Assembly (NCBI GenBank): GCA_029582265.1
Contig: CM055816.1
Span: 81,710,472 to 81,774,471, forward strand
Direction of reading: 5' to 3'
Origin: Zoroaster sp. YZ-2022
Taxonomy: Eukaryota > Echinodermata > Asteroidea > Forcipulatida > Zoroasteridae
Length of the DNA: 64,000 nt
Shown: in pieces, positions 1 through 11,834 of the stretch
Position numbering within the stretch: position 1 is the first letter of the stretch
Layout of the letters: every line of letters starts with the position of its first letter
The notes under the pieces: model-generated
Told to the model about the DNA's origin: nothing
The model's input: only the letters and a program-made list of their open reading frames with translations
Databases searched by the model: none
Position numbers and translations under genes: made by a program

Positions 1-881
1 ACAAAAACATCAAAGTGTAGCGCCTGATGTAGCTTTAATGTGGGGAACTGAGTCAGTTTATAGTTTAGTTATTTATACCCCTTAATGTTCTGCGCGTACC
101 TTTAATTCCAAGTAAAACCGCATTACTCCAATGGTATGTGGAAGCGTAGAAATAACACATAATTCCAATAGACATTTACTCCAATAATCTGGTAAATTTT
201 AATTTTTCAGTGTTAACTGTAATGACATGTAATGTTCATGTGAATTGTATACTTTTTGTTGGGTTCAATAAAGAATTATTGTGTAAAACGATCACCCAAA
301 CTATATCCTAGGCGTAGTAATAAGCTTTGGGTAAGCAGCCTGTTGTTTACTTGTCAAACTAGTGCTTCCACATAGAAGAGTTGGCCTTTTTGAGCTCTCT
401 CTAATGGCGGACCCATCACGCACACACTTTATGGAACTTTTGTAACCGAATAAACTACCAAGAGTCAAGTATTTAGTTTTACAAACTGCGAGTTTTTACT
501 ACAGTGCATCCCCTTGCCAGATGGACCATCCATCAAACCTGACATTGATGCAACCGTAAATGCCACCCCTGTCTGCACGGTCATTGGTAGATCTGTTATT
601 TTGGATTTTGTAAGTTTCACTGTGATTGAAGTTTGAGATATGGATATCGTTAAGACAATGTTAAATTTGTTATCATAACATAAGTTTACAAATTGTATTC
701 CTCTGTATAGATTTTCTCGTAAATCTGGTGTTTTGATTGGGGAACAGAGGATCAGCGGTGTGCCGGAACAAGCGCAAGCTGCCTCTGCAACCTACTTTGG
801 ACATCCATTTAAAACTGAGATGAGAGAACACATAGATAATAGTATAAAAAAATAACCATTTGTTTAATCCTGACAATTTTA
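1..881. other. No gene seen; possible 3' UTR of an upstream gene
   Basis: No convincing exon is visible. An AATAAA polyadenylation signal at 267-272 lies in AT-rich sequence and could end a plus-strand transcript that begins outside the window. That is the only gene-like signal here. Confidence 0.3.
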
Positions 882-1160
882 ATGGCTGAGAAAACAAGGG
901 TGTTTTTATTTGGGCACTCATTCCCGGCTAGGCTTTTGAAGTGGTCTAAAGATAGATCTGAGACTGTTGAAGAATCTTTAGGAGTCTCGGATAAATATTC
1001 GATATATGTTGAGGGCCATCCCGGTCTTACATTTGACCGTATTTTCACTAATGAACGTCATTATTTTAGTAAATTACAATCGGAGTCTTTTGACATCTTT
1101 TGTGTTGATATTGTGACGAACAGCGCAGACTGTGTGCAAGTCTATTCTAGTTGTTTGTAA
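882..1160 (+). CDS. SGNH/GDSL-hydrolase-like fragment, probably retroelement-derived
   Basis: A 92-residue open frame begins MAEKTRVFLFGHSF. The GHS near residue 12 resembles SGNH block I, and the spaced segment GHPGLTF near residue 46 resembles the next conserved block. The place where the family carries a G-x-N-D motif reads DIVTNSADC, so that block is degenerate. The stop codon overlaps a GTAAGT donor at 1157-1162, so this may be an exon ending at 1156 and not a complete protein. SGNH-like domains of this kind occur in some animal non-LTR and tyrosine-recombinase retroelements, and I infer a similar origin here. No reverse transcriptase is visible next to it. The assignment is tentative and rests on short motifs. 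Confidence 0.35.
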   Translation: MAEKTRVFLFGHSFPARLLKWSKDRSETVEESLGVSDKYSIYVEGHPGLTFDRIFTNERHYFSKLQSESFDIFCVDIVTNSADCVQVYSSCL

Positions 1161-1927
1161 GTAAACATATTGCGCGCGCAGGTGGCGGACGTGCAAAAAC
1201 TTGTCACGTTGTCACGTGTGGTTCAGCAGTTTGGTCTGGTGCTGAAAACGGGCAGTTGGGTTTTGATTTCCTTGGCAGATGGTCAACGTTCGTGAAGCTC
1301 ACCTAGTAACAGGTACCATTTATTGCTCTGAATTTGATGCATTGATTTCAATTAGCGCTAAGGTTTAGTGTGATTGAGATAAATTAATTCACCCTGCGGT
1401 GTGCTGCCAAGTGTGCATTAATTTGGCTAAGCTTGCTTTGTGCTCGCTGCGAAAAGTGCTATTTTGTGGCTCGGTTTCTGGGTGGAACGGCCATTGTGTT
1501 TTAGTGCATGTACTTGTTTCTGCTTGGGCAGCGGGGGTTAGAACTGTGGGGTAGGATACCGGGTCAAGTTGTCCGCTACTGTCAGAGAACATCCAAAGGG
1601 TTGGGTGCAGTTACTCTGACAGTGGTAGGGTGGATTACTGACTTGTGTGTCGCCTCCCGGTTGGACTTTCGTTAGATGTTAAGTGGGTCAAAGTTGTCAG
1701 CCACTATTTTAATTCATCTAGAGACGTAGGTGCAGGGATTCAGATAGTCAGGAGCTGATTTACTAACCCATGGCAAATATATTTAAATGGCGAATTGTGT
1801 GAATTAACAGTTGTAATGTGAGGCAGGATTCAGAGATTCAGTGTCAGCTTGTGTTCAGAATTCCCCGACAAAGAAGGAGCCGATATTCGAACAACAAGAG
1901 AGCTGACTTGCGAATTTATTCCACCCT
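1161..1927. other. No gene seen
   Basis: Neither strand holds a recognisable coding segment. Short open frames on the minus strand at 1389-1592 show no domain. The sequence directly follows the SGNH-like fragment and may belong to the same element. Confidence 0.4.
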
Positions 1928-2057
1928 TTTACACTTACGGTTTACACTTACGGTTTACACTTACGGTTTACACTTGCGGTTTACACTTACGGTTTACACT
2001 TACGGTTTACACTTGCGGTTTACACTTGCGGTTTATGCTTGCGGTTTACGCTTGCGG
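1928..2057. repeat. 13-bp minisatellite, ten copies
   Basis: Ten head-to-tail copies of TTTACACTTACGG or TTTACACTTGCGG fill exactly 130 bp without indels. The A/G variant at position 10 and the last two diverged copies (TTTATGC, TTTACGC) show that copies mutated after amplification. Open frames across it are translation artefacts of the repeat. Confidence 0.95.
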
Positions 2058-3697
2058 TTAGTATTATGATTAATGACTCGATTTGCCCCAACTTCCTGTT
2101 CAAACCGAAAGTTCAAATTCAGCTCTACAATTAATATTATTAGTTTTTCGATTTTTACATGTACTTATACCGATTTCACAAGTGAGCCACGAAAGCCTAT
2201 GTAATTTTGACAAACACTGAATGTATATGTTTTTTGTGGTACCAAATTTTATAGACTTTCAAATTAGACATCAAACGAAATATGCACCAACATACATCAA
2301 CGAACAACGACAGAATACTCATAACTAAAACGCGCGGATTCCATTCGCCAAAGCTACAGGTCAGTTCCTCCTGTTTTCAACAGTTTTTCAGATACTTGTC
2401 ACTGTCATCGATAATAACAATTAACAAAATAAAACACCAATCAGCAAGAACAAAAAAACATGTGAAGACAAACGAACTTCTAAATAAATTTACAGACGTT
2501 CAATACAAAGCGCAAAATAATCATACGCCCAAATCAAAGTTAATATCCTCACGACATTACCTCTGCACTAAAATTACATGTATACCAAGGAATGTATCCT
2601 ATTTTTACACAACAAATACGATGACGTAATGACGAACTAGATCGAAGGGGGGGAGGGCACAAGTCTCACATGACTTTATGCCTGCTCTCCGTTTTCGTCG
2701 CACCATTATTGCTCAGGGGGCAAATCTCGCATGACCGTCAAACGTTTACAAAATACAGCCCTGTTCGGTCTTATAGATATCACCAAAACAATAGGTTATT
2801 ATTTATTTACAGCCAGTATTTCTTTTCCACCCAATCTCATCCCCATTTGTTTTAATCTAATTTTTGACAAGACATGACACATTTGGATTACACATGCATA
2901 TAATGTAGTCTTCCATCCTTTTTCATAATTCATGAGCTAAAATTGCGCGTTGAAAAAAGTGTACCGATAGACTGGACTGTAAAACTTTAAGTCGATCAAA
3001 CTTAAAGCTCCTTGTTTTAATTAGGTTATAGGTAAGTACATTAATTAAATTTTCGTACTATACACATTTTGCTTTTCATTTTCAAACACCACTAAAACCT
3101 ATGTTTGTAAAAAAAGAAACATACAGTAAGTTGTTGATAAGCTAACAATGAAACTTTCAAACTTTCGAAGATCACTGGACGTTCCACATACTAACTCTCC
3201 CGAGCCCATAGGCTTGCTAACGTTAACTAAAACACGAGGCTCTTACACACGAATCACAGCCTCACGTTTGGCAGTAGCCATCAAAGCATTAGCCATACTA
3301 TTACTACAGGGAGCTCCTTATCACCCATCGTCATCCTGCGATGACATTAATTAATAATGTCTTAACGACAACCATGATATTTTGTAACTTCAACCAAACA
3401 TATCTACCAAGTTCAGTGAAAATTTACTTAATTAATCATGACAAAAACATAAATTGCCCTGACCTGTCCAGTAGTACTAGGCTACGCCCTACAATTTCTG
3501 TCAAAAAATGGGATATTTTTTTTATTGACAAAGCAAAAGCTATACGAATTTTATTTCTCAAACTATGCCACCCATTGTATTAAATAAACTAAAAAAATCA
3601 AATCCCTTAACAATACACTTTACAAGTTTTCCAAATTAAATTTCAATACAAAAAATAATGGAATGTTTTATTTCCTTTTCACCTTTTTTCTTTACAG
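2058..3697. other. AT-rich non-coding stretch
   Basis: No exon is recognised. Around 2085-2112 there is a single decayed match to the ACTTCCTGT...CCGGAAGT core of the tandem repeat found at 7.6-8.7 kb. The rest is AT-rich. It may include the promoter or a 5' non-coding exon of the OB-fold gene, because 3697 is preceded by a good pyrimidine-rich acceptor. Confidence 0.4.
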
Positions 3698-3705
3698 ACA
3701 CTGTC

Positions 3706-5866
3706 ATGGATACCATTGCTAAGATAAAGCATTCAAGATTGAAGACAAAGCCTTACCCTAGAGCTGTGAGGGCACAAATTGTCAAGATGAAGGCTACTAC
3801 TAAAGACACTGTGGAAGCAGCACTTGTTGACCAATCTGGGTCAATAAAAGCTGTCGCTTATGATGGTGTTCTCACACCTTACACACAGAATAATGTCATA
3901 TTAATTAGACAGTTCCAGAGGGGAGCCTCTTGCATTTTGATATTAAATAAACACACGAAGATCACACGTTGTCCAACCTTGAAAGACATCCCCAGCGAAT
4001 ATATTGCAGACGCTGAACAACTTATTGACTCAAGAGATCCAACTGTTGTTCCCATCGGAGCAATTCATGCCCGCGAACAGCAAATTGTTGGCAAAACAGT
4101 GACAATCAAGGGAAAAGTAGTAAGTACTAACGTCTTCAAATGAAGGCCTCCATTGTTACACCTGCATTTAATAGACTACACAGCTCTTCTCTGTTTTGTT
4201 TGATGATTAGTTACTAACAAATCCAAAATGGGTATAAAAACTCCTTTAAAACAGTTAAGAAAAAACAGACAATCCTTCAAATCACTTCTATAAAGTGCAA
4301 CAAAAAGCTGTTTGATTTTTTTAAAATGATATTTGAACCTATACCCGTTACCGTAAATTTCCACCATAGTGACTGGATATTTTGAAATATGTATGTGCCA
4401 TTATAAAACTCTCATTAAAAATGTGGTGTTTCTTAACGTCAACAACTTACTTTTATCTTGAACAAATCTCTCCCAATTAAAAAAAACAACAAAAGCAGAA
4501 AAAAAACAGGAAGAAAGCCAATGAAAATAAAACTCATGAAACAACTTTTTAATGTTGCTCTTTGCCATCTACATCTACATTCAACAACTATACATCTCTG
4601 AAAAACAAAATGGGCTTATAGGATGTAGTAATTCATTCATTATGATTTATATTAAATGCCAATGTAAAAATGTATTTCATTGCAGGATGAACTACCCCGA
4701 AAAGTAAAGGGCAGCCAGACTGTTAGAAATCTGAAAGTTGAAGATGACAGCGGTAGTATCCAAGTTGCTCTCTGGAATAATGCTTCAAAAAGCCCAATTA
4801 AAACGGGAGACACTGTCAGAATCAGCCATGTCACTGCCAAACACAGCGACTACCTCAAGGAAATATCAGTTTCTTCAACACCAAACTCTGCAATCGAGGT
4901 TAGTTTCTTTGACTACATATTTTTCCTGATGCACCTCAATTCACCTTGTCTACCAAGTTTTTGGATCAATCGTCTACTAATGCTGATAGCATCTAATTAT
5001 TCATGACTACAATATTATTTTGTCCCCCAACCAATATCAAACAGCCTGCCTCTTACACTACCCAACCCAAAGTCGCTCTTTATTGGTATACATGTCTACC
5101 TGTAAATACCCATACAAGGCCTCATATTAATTTCCAGCATCACCCTCACCATCCTCCCTTCTAATAAATGGTAGCTGAATGTTATGAAACAGGCTGCTGA
5201 AAAACACCAAAAACATACACTCAACAACAGTGCACTTTTTACCCAGTGAACTGTTTCTTCAATAATTTGTTGCTACAGTACAAATTTCAATGTTCTTTCC
5301 TTATCAACCACTGATTGTCAAATTAAAACAGTATTCCACTTAGAGCCATCTGTTTCAAAACATTCCTATCCCTTATTCTATCAAGATTTTAAACAATGAA
5401 TTTTATTGTTCAGTCTGACATTTTGATGTATTAATGTAGGCCTACATGTTTTGCAGCCCCTTTTGTCTTGTATTGTTTTATATTTCCAAGCTATATTTAT
5501 TAATTATTTTATTACTTTGTTCTATTGATGTTTATCTTATTTTAGTGCATGTATAGTATTTTACTTTCTTGCCCCATTTCTACATGAAAATCATTATAGG
5601 TTGTCGTTGAAGAACAAAGTGTACAAGTGATAGCAGTTGAGGGAGAAAGTGAAGATGCAGTCCTGCTTATGTGCGAGCTAAATGGTGATCTCATCACTCT
5701 GACTATGCCAAAGCCAATTGCCTCAGCCATCTGGAACTATGGATCTTCAGATGACATAATGTGTGCTCTGGAAGACAAGCAGGATTATCAGTTTCAAGTA
5801 CAAGGTTCAACTATTATTGGCCTGCCAGCTGACAAACCTAACGCAAAGAAAGCTTTACAGTTTTAA
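3706..5866 (+). CDS. Three-exon gene for a protein with two RPA1-like OB folds
   Basis: Coding exons are 3706-4119, 4686-4898 and 5600-5866, all joined in phase 0 across GTAAGT/TTGCAG and GTTAGT/TTATAG junctions, giving about 297 residues. Exon 1 carries a first OB-like segment (RAVRAQIVKM, then LVDQSGSIKAVAYD). Exon 2 carries a second (NLKVEDDSGSIQVALW, then GDTVRISHV). This layout and the D-x-S-G-x-I-x-x-x-x-W/Y pattern resemble DNA-binding domains A and B of replication protein A large subunit, which bind single-stranded DNA. The last 88 residues are unassigned and there is no RPA zinc ribbon, so this is not RPA1 itself. The start is the first ATG after an acceptor at 3697; an upstream exon could extend it. 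No frame lesion is seen. The function is inferred from the fold pattern only. Confidence 0.75.
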
Positions 5867-6043
5867 ACATTTACATTGTTTGTTTCTTTTTTTGAAGAAA
5901 AGTGTTGTTTAACCATTTTCAAAGTTATTTCTTCTATAATGTATTTCTGTTAACATTTGAGAAGTTCAAATATTTAATACTATTATATACATATGTACAT
6001 GTCTCCTCTCTCAACACATTTCCCACTCTAGAAACAAATTAAA
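5867..6043 (+). other. 3' UTR and poly(A) signal of the OB-fold gene
   Basis: The TAA at 5864-5866 is followed by T-rich sequence and an ATTAAA variant polyadenylation signal at 6038-6043. This is a reasonable transcript end for the three-exon gene. Confidence 0.45.
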
Positions 6044-6950
6044 GTTTTATACCAAGGAAGTGCTCTAAGCCTAATTTCATATTGTTATAAACAGAAAATA
6101 TAGCGACAGGGAGTCAGTTGCTAAACAAACATGTGCTGACTGTGTGACAAACAATATATACATTTTATAACATTGTAACTAGTCAGTTCATTATACGAAG
6201 CACATTTTTCTGTGCTTGTTAGGCCAAAGAAAAAATTCTGCTTCCAATTTCAGAGCATTCCAAACTAGCGTAGGGGGATAGGGAGTTTTTCCCAATTAAA
6301 TTTTATGCCATTTTTTAGTCATTAGATTCATATAACAGCAAAACATTTTAATGCATCTATATTACAATTTAAAAGACTACAATACAATTAGTAATTTTTG
6401 TTATTTTATTAATTTAATAAAAATATTATGTTGTGTAATTTTTCTAGTCATTTGAAATGTTAACACAATAAAAAGATTAAGGAGCTTGCTAATTATATTC
6501 CATTTCACTGTGTTGCTTTAACTTTTATATTGTTCGTTTTAACGACACGCTGGTTTTTTTCTTTTTTCCTTTTCCTATAATAAACACATGCATAACTAAG
6601 AAATCTTCATAATTCAAGCTGTCGATATTACAAAGTCAAAAATCGTGTTATATTTATGTGACATCTCTGGAGTAGCACATTTTCATATACACCTACATTT
6701 TGGGATGAATTTTCGTGAGCCATAAAATTAGGCCTAAACCGTATTTTAATATCATCACAAGAAAAATGCATTGTCATGTTCTTATAATTTAAAGTCATGT
6801 AAGGTTGTGTTTAACAACTTTTATATTATTCGAACCTTCGAATTTTTGTAAATTATATACAATCTTTAAAAGAAGATAGTACAATAACCACTCAACAGAT
6901 CGAGAAGAATTGATGTCATGATGACGACAACATGTGGCACTTTACGTCAC
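6044..6950. other. No gene seen
   Basis: AT-rich sequence with no coding signal on either strand. Confidence 0.4.
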
Positions 6951-6959
6951 CTTAAGTGC

Positions 6960-7423
6960 ACAATTTCCAAAATTCATTCTAGTACATTGTCAACTTAACA
7001 TTTTGCAAAATGTGTAAATTACACGAAGCCTCTTATAAAATCAATACCCAGAATTTGGTACTTCGCATACAGTTAGATCATAATGTGGATGACACAGAAA
7101 GTGTAACGTCATAATAACGTCCCCAGGTATCGAATTAAAACCAAAGTTTGAGTGATATTATTTCAGAAACCATAACTTCTCAAGCACACAATGGATTTTC
7201 ACAAGCTATACATCATATGAAAGGTCTTTTAAAACTGAACTTATGATGCTGAGACATGACCTCAATTTGACGTTGTCTTCTGGTTCAAGAATTCATCTCA
7301 AAAACTAATAAACATTTTTCTAAATTTTCACAACATCGTGTAAACCTATAAATTTGCCAAAACCGTGTTGATTAACGTTAATCCCGAACACCGTGTTTGT
7401 TCAAACAAACACTTAAGCTCTAG
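6960..7423 (+). mobile_element. Helitron-type element A, 3' end
   Basis: The right end is an 8-bp perfect stem GTGTTTGT / ACAAACAC (7393-7400, 7405-7412) with a TCAA loop, followed 7 nt later by CTAG (7420-7423) and then T. A hairpin close to a CTRR end inserted before T is the canonical Helitron terminus. Upstream sequence around 7060-7150 is a diverged relative of the leader of element B (shared words TCGAATTA and CAAAGTTT). The 5' end is uncertain. Confidence 0.6.
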
Positions 7424-8818
7424 TTTTCTTTCTTCTCCTTCTTCTTCTTCTTCTCCCCATCGATTGTCTACAAAAAAACACATACTTCCAAACTTCACAT
7501 GAACTTGAAACTTGGCATATACTTAGAACATAACACGTAGATGAAAAAAAATTTGTGACGTCATGATTAGGTCATCAGATATCGAATTACGATAAATCAA
7601 AGTTTAATATTTAAAAAAATCATATCTCAACAACCACAAGAAGTAAATTCAAAATTGTTGTACCATTGTACAGATCGTTAATTGTCAAAAAATATTTACA
7701 AAAAGGTGACCCCATTTTGACCTTACTTCCTGTCCAAACCGGAAGTGAAATTTTAATATTTAAAAAAATCATATCTCAACAACCACAAGAGGGAAATTCA
7801 AAATTGTTGTACCATTGTACAGATCGTTAATTGTCAAAAAATATTTACAAAAAGGTGACCCCATTTTGACCTTATTTCCTGTCCAAACCGGAAGTGAAAG
7901 TTTAATATTTAAAAAAATCATATCTCAACAACCACAAGAGGGAAATTCACAATGTTTGCACCATTGTACAGATCGTTAATTGTCACAAAATATTTACAAA
8001 AAGGTAACCCCAATTTGACCTTACTTCCTGTCCAAACCGGAGGTGAAAGTTTAATATTTAAAAAAATCATATCTCAACAACCACAAGAGGTAAATTGACA
8101 TTTTTTGCACCATTGTATAGATTGTTAATTGTCAAAACATATTTACACAAAGGTGACCCCAATTTGACCTTACTTCCTGTCCAAACCGGAAGTCAAAGTT
8201 TAATATTTAAAAAAATCATATCTGAACAACCACAAGAGGTAAATTCACAATTTTTGCACCATTGTACAGATCGTTAATTGTAAAAAAATATTTACTAAAA
8301 GATGACCCCAATTTGACCTTACTTCCTGTCCAAACCGGAAGTCAAAGTTTAATATTTAAAAAAATCCTATCTCAACAACCGCAAAAGGTAAATTGACATT
8401 TTTTGCGCCATTGTATAGATTGTTAATTATCGAAACATGTTTACACAAAGATGACCCCAATTTGACCTTACTTCCTGTCCAAACCGGAAGTCAAAGTTTA
8501 ATATTTTAAAAAATCATATCTCAACAACCACAAGAGGTAAATTCACAGTTTTTGCACCATTGTACAGATAGTTAATTGTCAAAAGTATTTACAAAAACAT
8601 GACCCCAATTTGACCTTTACTTCCTGTCCAAACCGGAAGTCAAAGTTTAATATTAAAATAATTTCTAAATTCAGTATTATATTGTATTCAAATAAACTTC
8701 TCGCGAGAACTTCAACAGACGTTAACATTTGACTTCTCCAACACTTCGAATTGATAACGTCACCATTTTAACTTCAACCGAACACCTAGTTTTTGTTGTG
8801 ACAAAAACTTATATCTAA
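7424..8818 (+). mobile_element. Helitron-type element B with internal tandem repeats
   Basis: The right end is the stem GTTTTTGT / ACAAAAAC (8789-8796, 8801-8808), loop TGTG, then TTATAT, CTAA (8815-8818) and a following T. The leader (about 7500-7600) carries GTGACGTCATGA and GGTCATC and matches the leader of element C at 11830-11920. The middle is the 149-bp array. No helicase gene is present, so this is a non-autonomous copy. The 5' terminus is not resolved; it may lie in the CTTCTT-rich stretch directly after element A. Confidence 0.65.
7600..8655 (+). repeat. Seven tandem units of about 149 bp
   Basis: Units repeat with the core CCAAACCGGAAGT at about 7733, 7884, 8033, 8183, 8331, 8480 and 8629, a period of 148-151 bp. 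Each unit contains AAAAAAATCATATCTCAACA, CACCATTGTA and TTGACCTTACTTCCTG. The core ACTTCC-N10-GGAAGT is an inverted pair of ETS-type GGAA sites. Short open frames here are repeat artefacts. Confidence 0.9.
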
Positions 8819-9084
8819 TTAGGTTTTTGTGTGTACCACATACACATGATTAGTATCATTGGAAAGCTTGTCCAATGAGTAATACAACAAAAGGTTAACG
8901 CCATAGCTGAATTCATGCACTAAGTTACACCCACTCAAGTTTTTTTTTTAATGGGGGTGTCTGTAAATTGTTTTTGAACATTGTAAACAACGATTTCCAT
9001 TCCTTTCCCCAATACATTATTATACTACTGGAACATTCATTAAAAAATCAATGAATTTATGGTTGAACTTGCTTCATACTATTA
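8819..9084. other. No gene seen
   Basis: Short AT-rich spacer between the Helitron end and a LINE tail. Confidence 0.4.
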
Positions 9085-9342
9085 CTTTTGATGAGGTTAG
9101 TTATATTTATTTATTTTTTGGCCACCTATTGTGCAATTCAACTGGAACTCAATTAGGACATCCTTGTAGAGGTGCTGGTCACCTGGTCCTCCTTGCCACT
9201 CACTGGCTTGGTATTTTATACAATGTTTTTAATTTATATCTATTTTTTTTCCTCAGCCATAGTTATATTTTGTGTATTGTAACTTGCATTGTCTAATTGC
9301 TGTTTTGCCTGTGAAAAAGTGTAATAAAACTAAACTAAACTC
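9085..9342 (+). mobile_element. LINE 3'-end fragment
   Basis: The segment ends in AATAAAACTAAACTAAACT, a short AAACT-type tail directly after a polyadenylation-like AATAAA, as expected for the 3' terminus of a non-LTR retrotransposon. No reverse-transcriptase motif is present, so it is a 5'-truncated copy. The class is inferred from the tail only. Confidence 0.45.
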
Positions 9343-9529
9343 AATTAGGCTATCAATACCTCCAGATATCCACATGCATGGTCATTCAGCAGCTGATATG
9401 AAGGTGCTAAAACCATGGAGGAAGCCTTCCTCATTGCAAAAGCAAACCCAATATGTTATCACTTTCATTGAGGAAACAAACATTACATAGCAACCTTCAC
9501 ATTGTGTCAAGTTTACATTAGAACTGGGA

Positions 9530-9780
9530 TGTCGTGGCCGAGCGGTCAAGCTCACCGGACTCAGACTCTGATGGCGTTTCTGATTAGCAGAGTGTGGGTT
9601 CGAGTCCCGGTCGGTCTTGACACTTGTGTCCTTAAGCAAGACACTTAACCATTATTGCTTCGTCCTTCGGATGGGACGTAAAGCCATTGGTCCCGTGTGT
9701 TGTGTAATGCACGTAAAAAAAATCCAGTACACTCATCATTAAGAGAAGGGGTTCGCCCCGGTGTTTCTGGCAGTGCGCTT
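9530..9780 (+). mobile_element. tRNA-Leu-derived SINE
   Basis: The head GTCGTGGCCGAGCGGTCAAG is a tRNA-Leu/Ser-type A box and GGGTTCGAGTCCC at about 9597 is a B box, with a long variable arm between. It is followed by a core (TGTCCTTAAGCAAGACACTT, then GATGGGACGTAAAGCC) that recurs inverted at 50253-50431, and in part at 26520 and 62785. It is not a working tRNA gene, because the acceptor stem does not pair. Confidence 0.85.
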
Positions 9781-9837
9781 ATCCTCATACATGTGAGGCT
9801 GCACTTTTAAGGAAGAAGAACTAGCACCGCGGTTACA

Positions 9838-10030
9838 CTTGATCCTCAAAGGAGGATCTGATTTCGCAAGGGCGATCAAAGGGAGATCAACGGCTAGTGT
9901 AAATGCAAGAGCAATCAGGATCAGATCCTCCAAATTGATCTCCCTGTCATGTGAGATGAAAGGAGGATCAGATCCCACAATGGCGATCAATAAACAAATG
10001 TAAACGCAGATCAAGATCTGACATCCCAAT
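9838..10030. repeat. GATC-dense patch
   Basis: I count twelve GATC tetranucleotides in about 190 bp, in imperfect direct and inverted copies of GGAGGATCAGATCC and GGCGATCAA. No coding function is apparent. Confidence 0.7.
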
Positions 10031-11830
10031 TTAAGTTGCTGACATCCGGTTTCAGGTCGTAAAAAAAAAAACGCGAAACAAAAAATTGTAAACAACGACG
10101 CCCTGCCCCTGGTCTGACCTTACGTGTGCACTCTATCGTGCACTGGTCCCTTGCAAATACCAACAACGGTTAAAAACCTACCAACATCTCGTTCCAGATT
10201 CAATCAAAATTTCCAGTTTATGCTAAATGTTGTAGTTTATACATGTATGTATTGACACCCTAGGAACTTTACAGTTGCTTCTCCTTCATTGGGAAAAACA
10301 TGTAATTTTCAGAGCGGCATGTAATTTATCGCGATGCAGTACTATTGGCCGCCATGCATGCCATGATGCTCGAAAAACGTTATTCGGTAGGTGTTTAACC
10401 GTTGTCGGTAGTTGTCGGTAATTAGTAGGACCCAGACCAACCTTTCACGAGATTTCACACAAAAACAAGAAGAATCGGCGATAAGAATCATAATGGCTGC
10501 AACCTTCAAGTTCATGCCCTTACCTTGGCTTTGGTTCGCCTGAAATGGTGAAAGTTTACTGGATGTTTTTTTTTCACTTTTTGGAACGTAACTTGCAAAA
10601 TAAACAAAAGTTTTGAAAAGATCTATTGTTAATCTTGAAAATGAGATATCTCAAAGCAATTTCAGTGTTATATTTCTATTTATAAATCATCGTTGAACAT
10701 GGCAAATGTACGCGTGACAGATATAGGCACCCTAGTACTAGGCCTATGGATACAAAGTGTAAAAAGGGTGGATCGCTGTTCTCGCTACTTCGAAAACACG
10801 CAAAATATAAAAACTACATAACCCAATACGACCAAAAACTATGGTTCTACTAAAACATAATTGTTTCCACTAAAAACCTCCTACACAAACCTTTACCAAT
10901 AGTTTTTTCCTGAAAAATACGAAGACTCACCCACACGTGTGCGCCTCATGTCAGCAGCCATCTTGCATTACGGCTGTGAGTAATACACACAAAGTTCTTG
11001 AACGAGGGTATAAATCACCCTATTTACAAAACCCCCTCATTTACAATTTTGTAAAGGGGGGATTTTTGAAAATGCCAATCCCCCATTTACAACCAAAAAT
11101 GTAAATGGGGGTATTAAGATGAAAATGTCTGCCCCCCCTATTTACACAAAACTCACAATTGTCACTGGCGTGCGCTCGAAATCATTACGTAAATCGATTT
11201 GCATGCTCATATGCAACAGTTGTTCTCGTATTGACGCTGGAGTGGCATCTGGTATTTCTGCAAGTTACAGGTGATGGAGAATCAGTGAGTACCAATAATT
11301 ATTCTCTTCAGATTAATCTGATAGTGCATTAATCCATTGTTTGCAATTAAACACCCAGTCATTTTCTGCATTCAAACACCCAGTAATTCTCCATCAGTAA
11401 CAACAAATCTCTCTCACAGTACAATGAAACTCTCTATCACTAACAAAAGAAAAAACATGACGTAAGTAAAGTCTTTTTTTCTGGTTTAATCATTGAACAG
11501 CTTCCTTCATTGAACAAACAATGTTAAGTCAAGAGCCTCAGTAGCGGGTGGACGATCCGAATGCAGCCACAACAGCCTGGCATCTCCTCCTCATACTGGT
11601 CACAAATTCTTTTACTCTGTTTGAAACTCAACCACATTAACAACAGAGTTGCTATCCCGGAGGAAATTTATTGTGACAGGCCATGTGGATTTCTGAACTT
11701 TTCCCGCACATTTATGGCCTACAACCTTTAAATATTGGTTAGTAAGCAGACAATCATTCAAGACACATCCATCTTCCAAACAACTCCTAACAGCAAGAGT
11801 CAATACACTTTTGACAATAGCAATGCATTT
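10031..11830. other. No gene seen; short palindromic ATTTACA/CCCC repeats at 10990-11160
   Basis: No exon is recognised. Between 10990 and 11160 the words CCCCATTTACA and TGTAAATGGGG alternate on both strands several times and can fold into hairpins. Elsewhere the stretch is unremarkable. Confidence 0.4.
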
Positions 11831-11834
11831 TGCA

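Noticed and set aside
9530..9620. Functional tRNA-Leu gene
   Set aside because: A and B boxes are present, but the acceptor stem does not pair and a SINE core follows.
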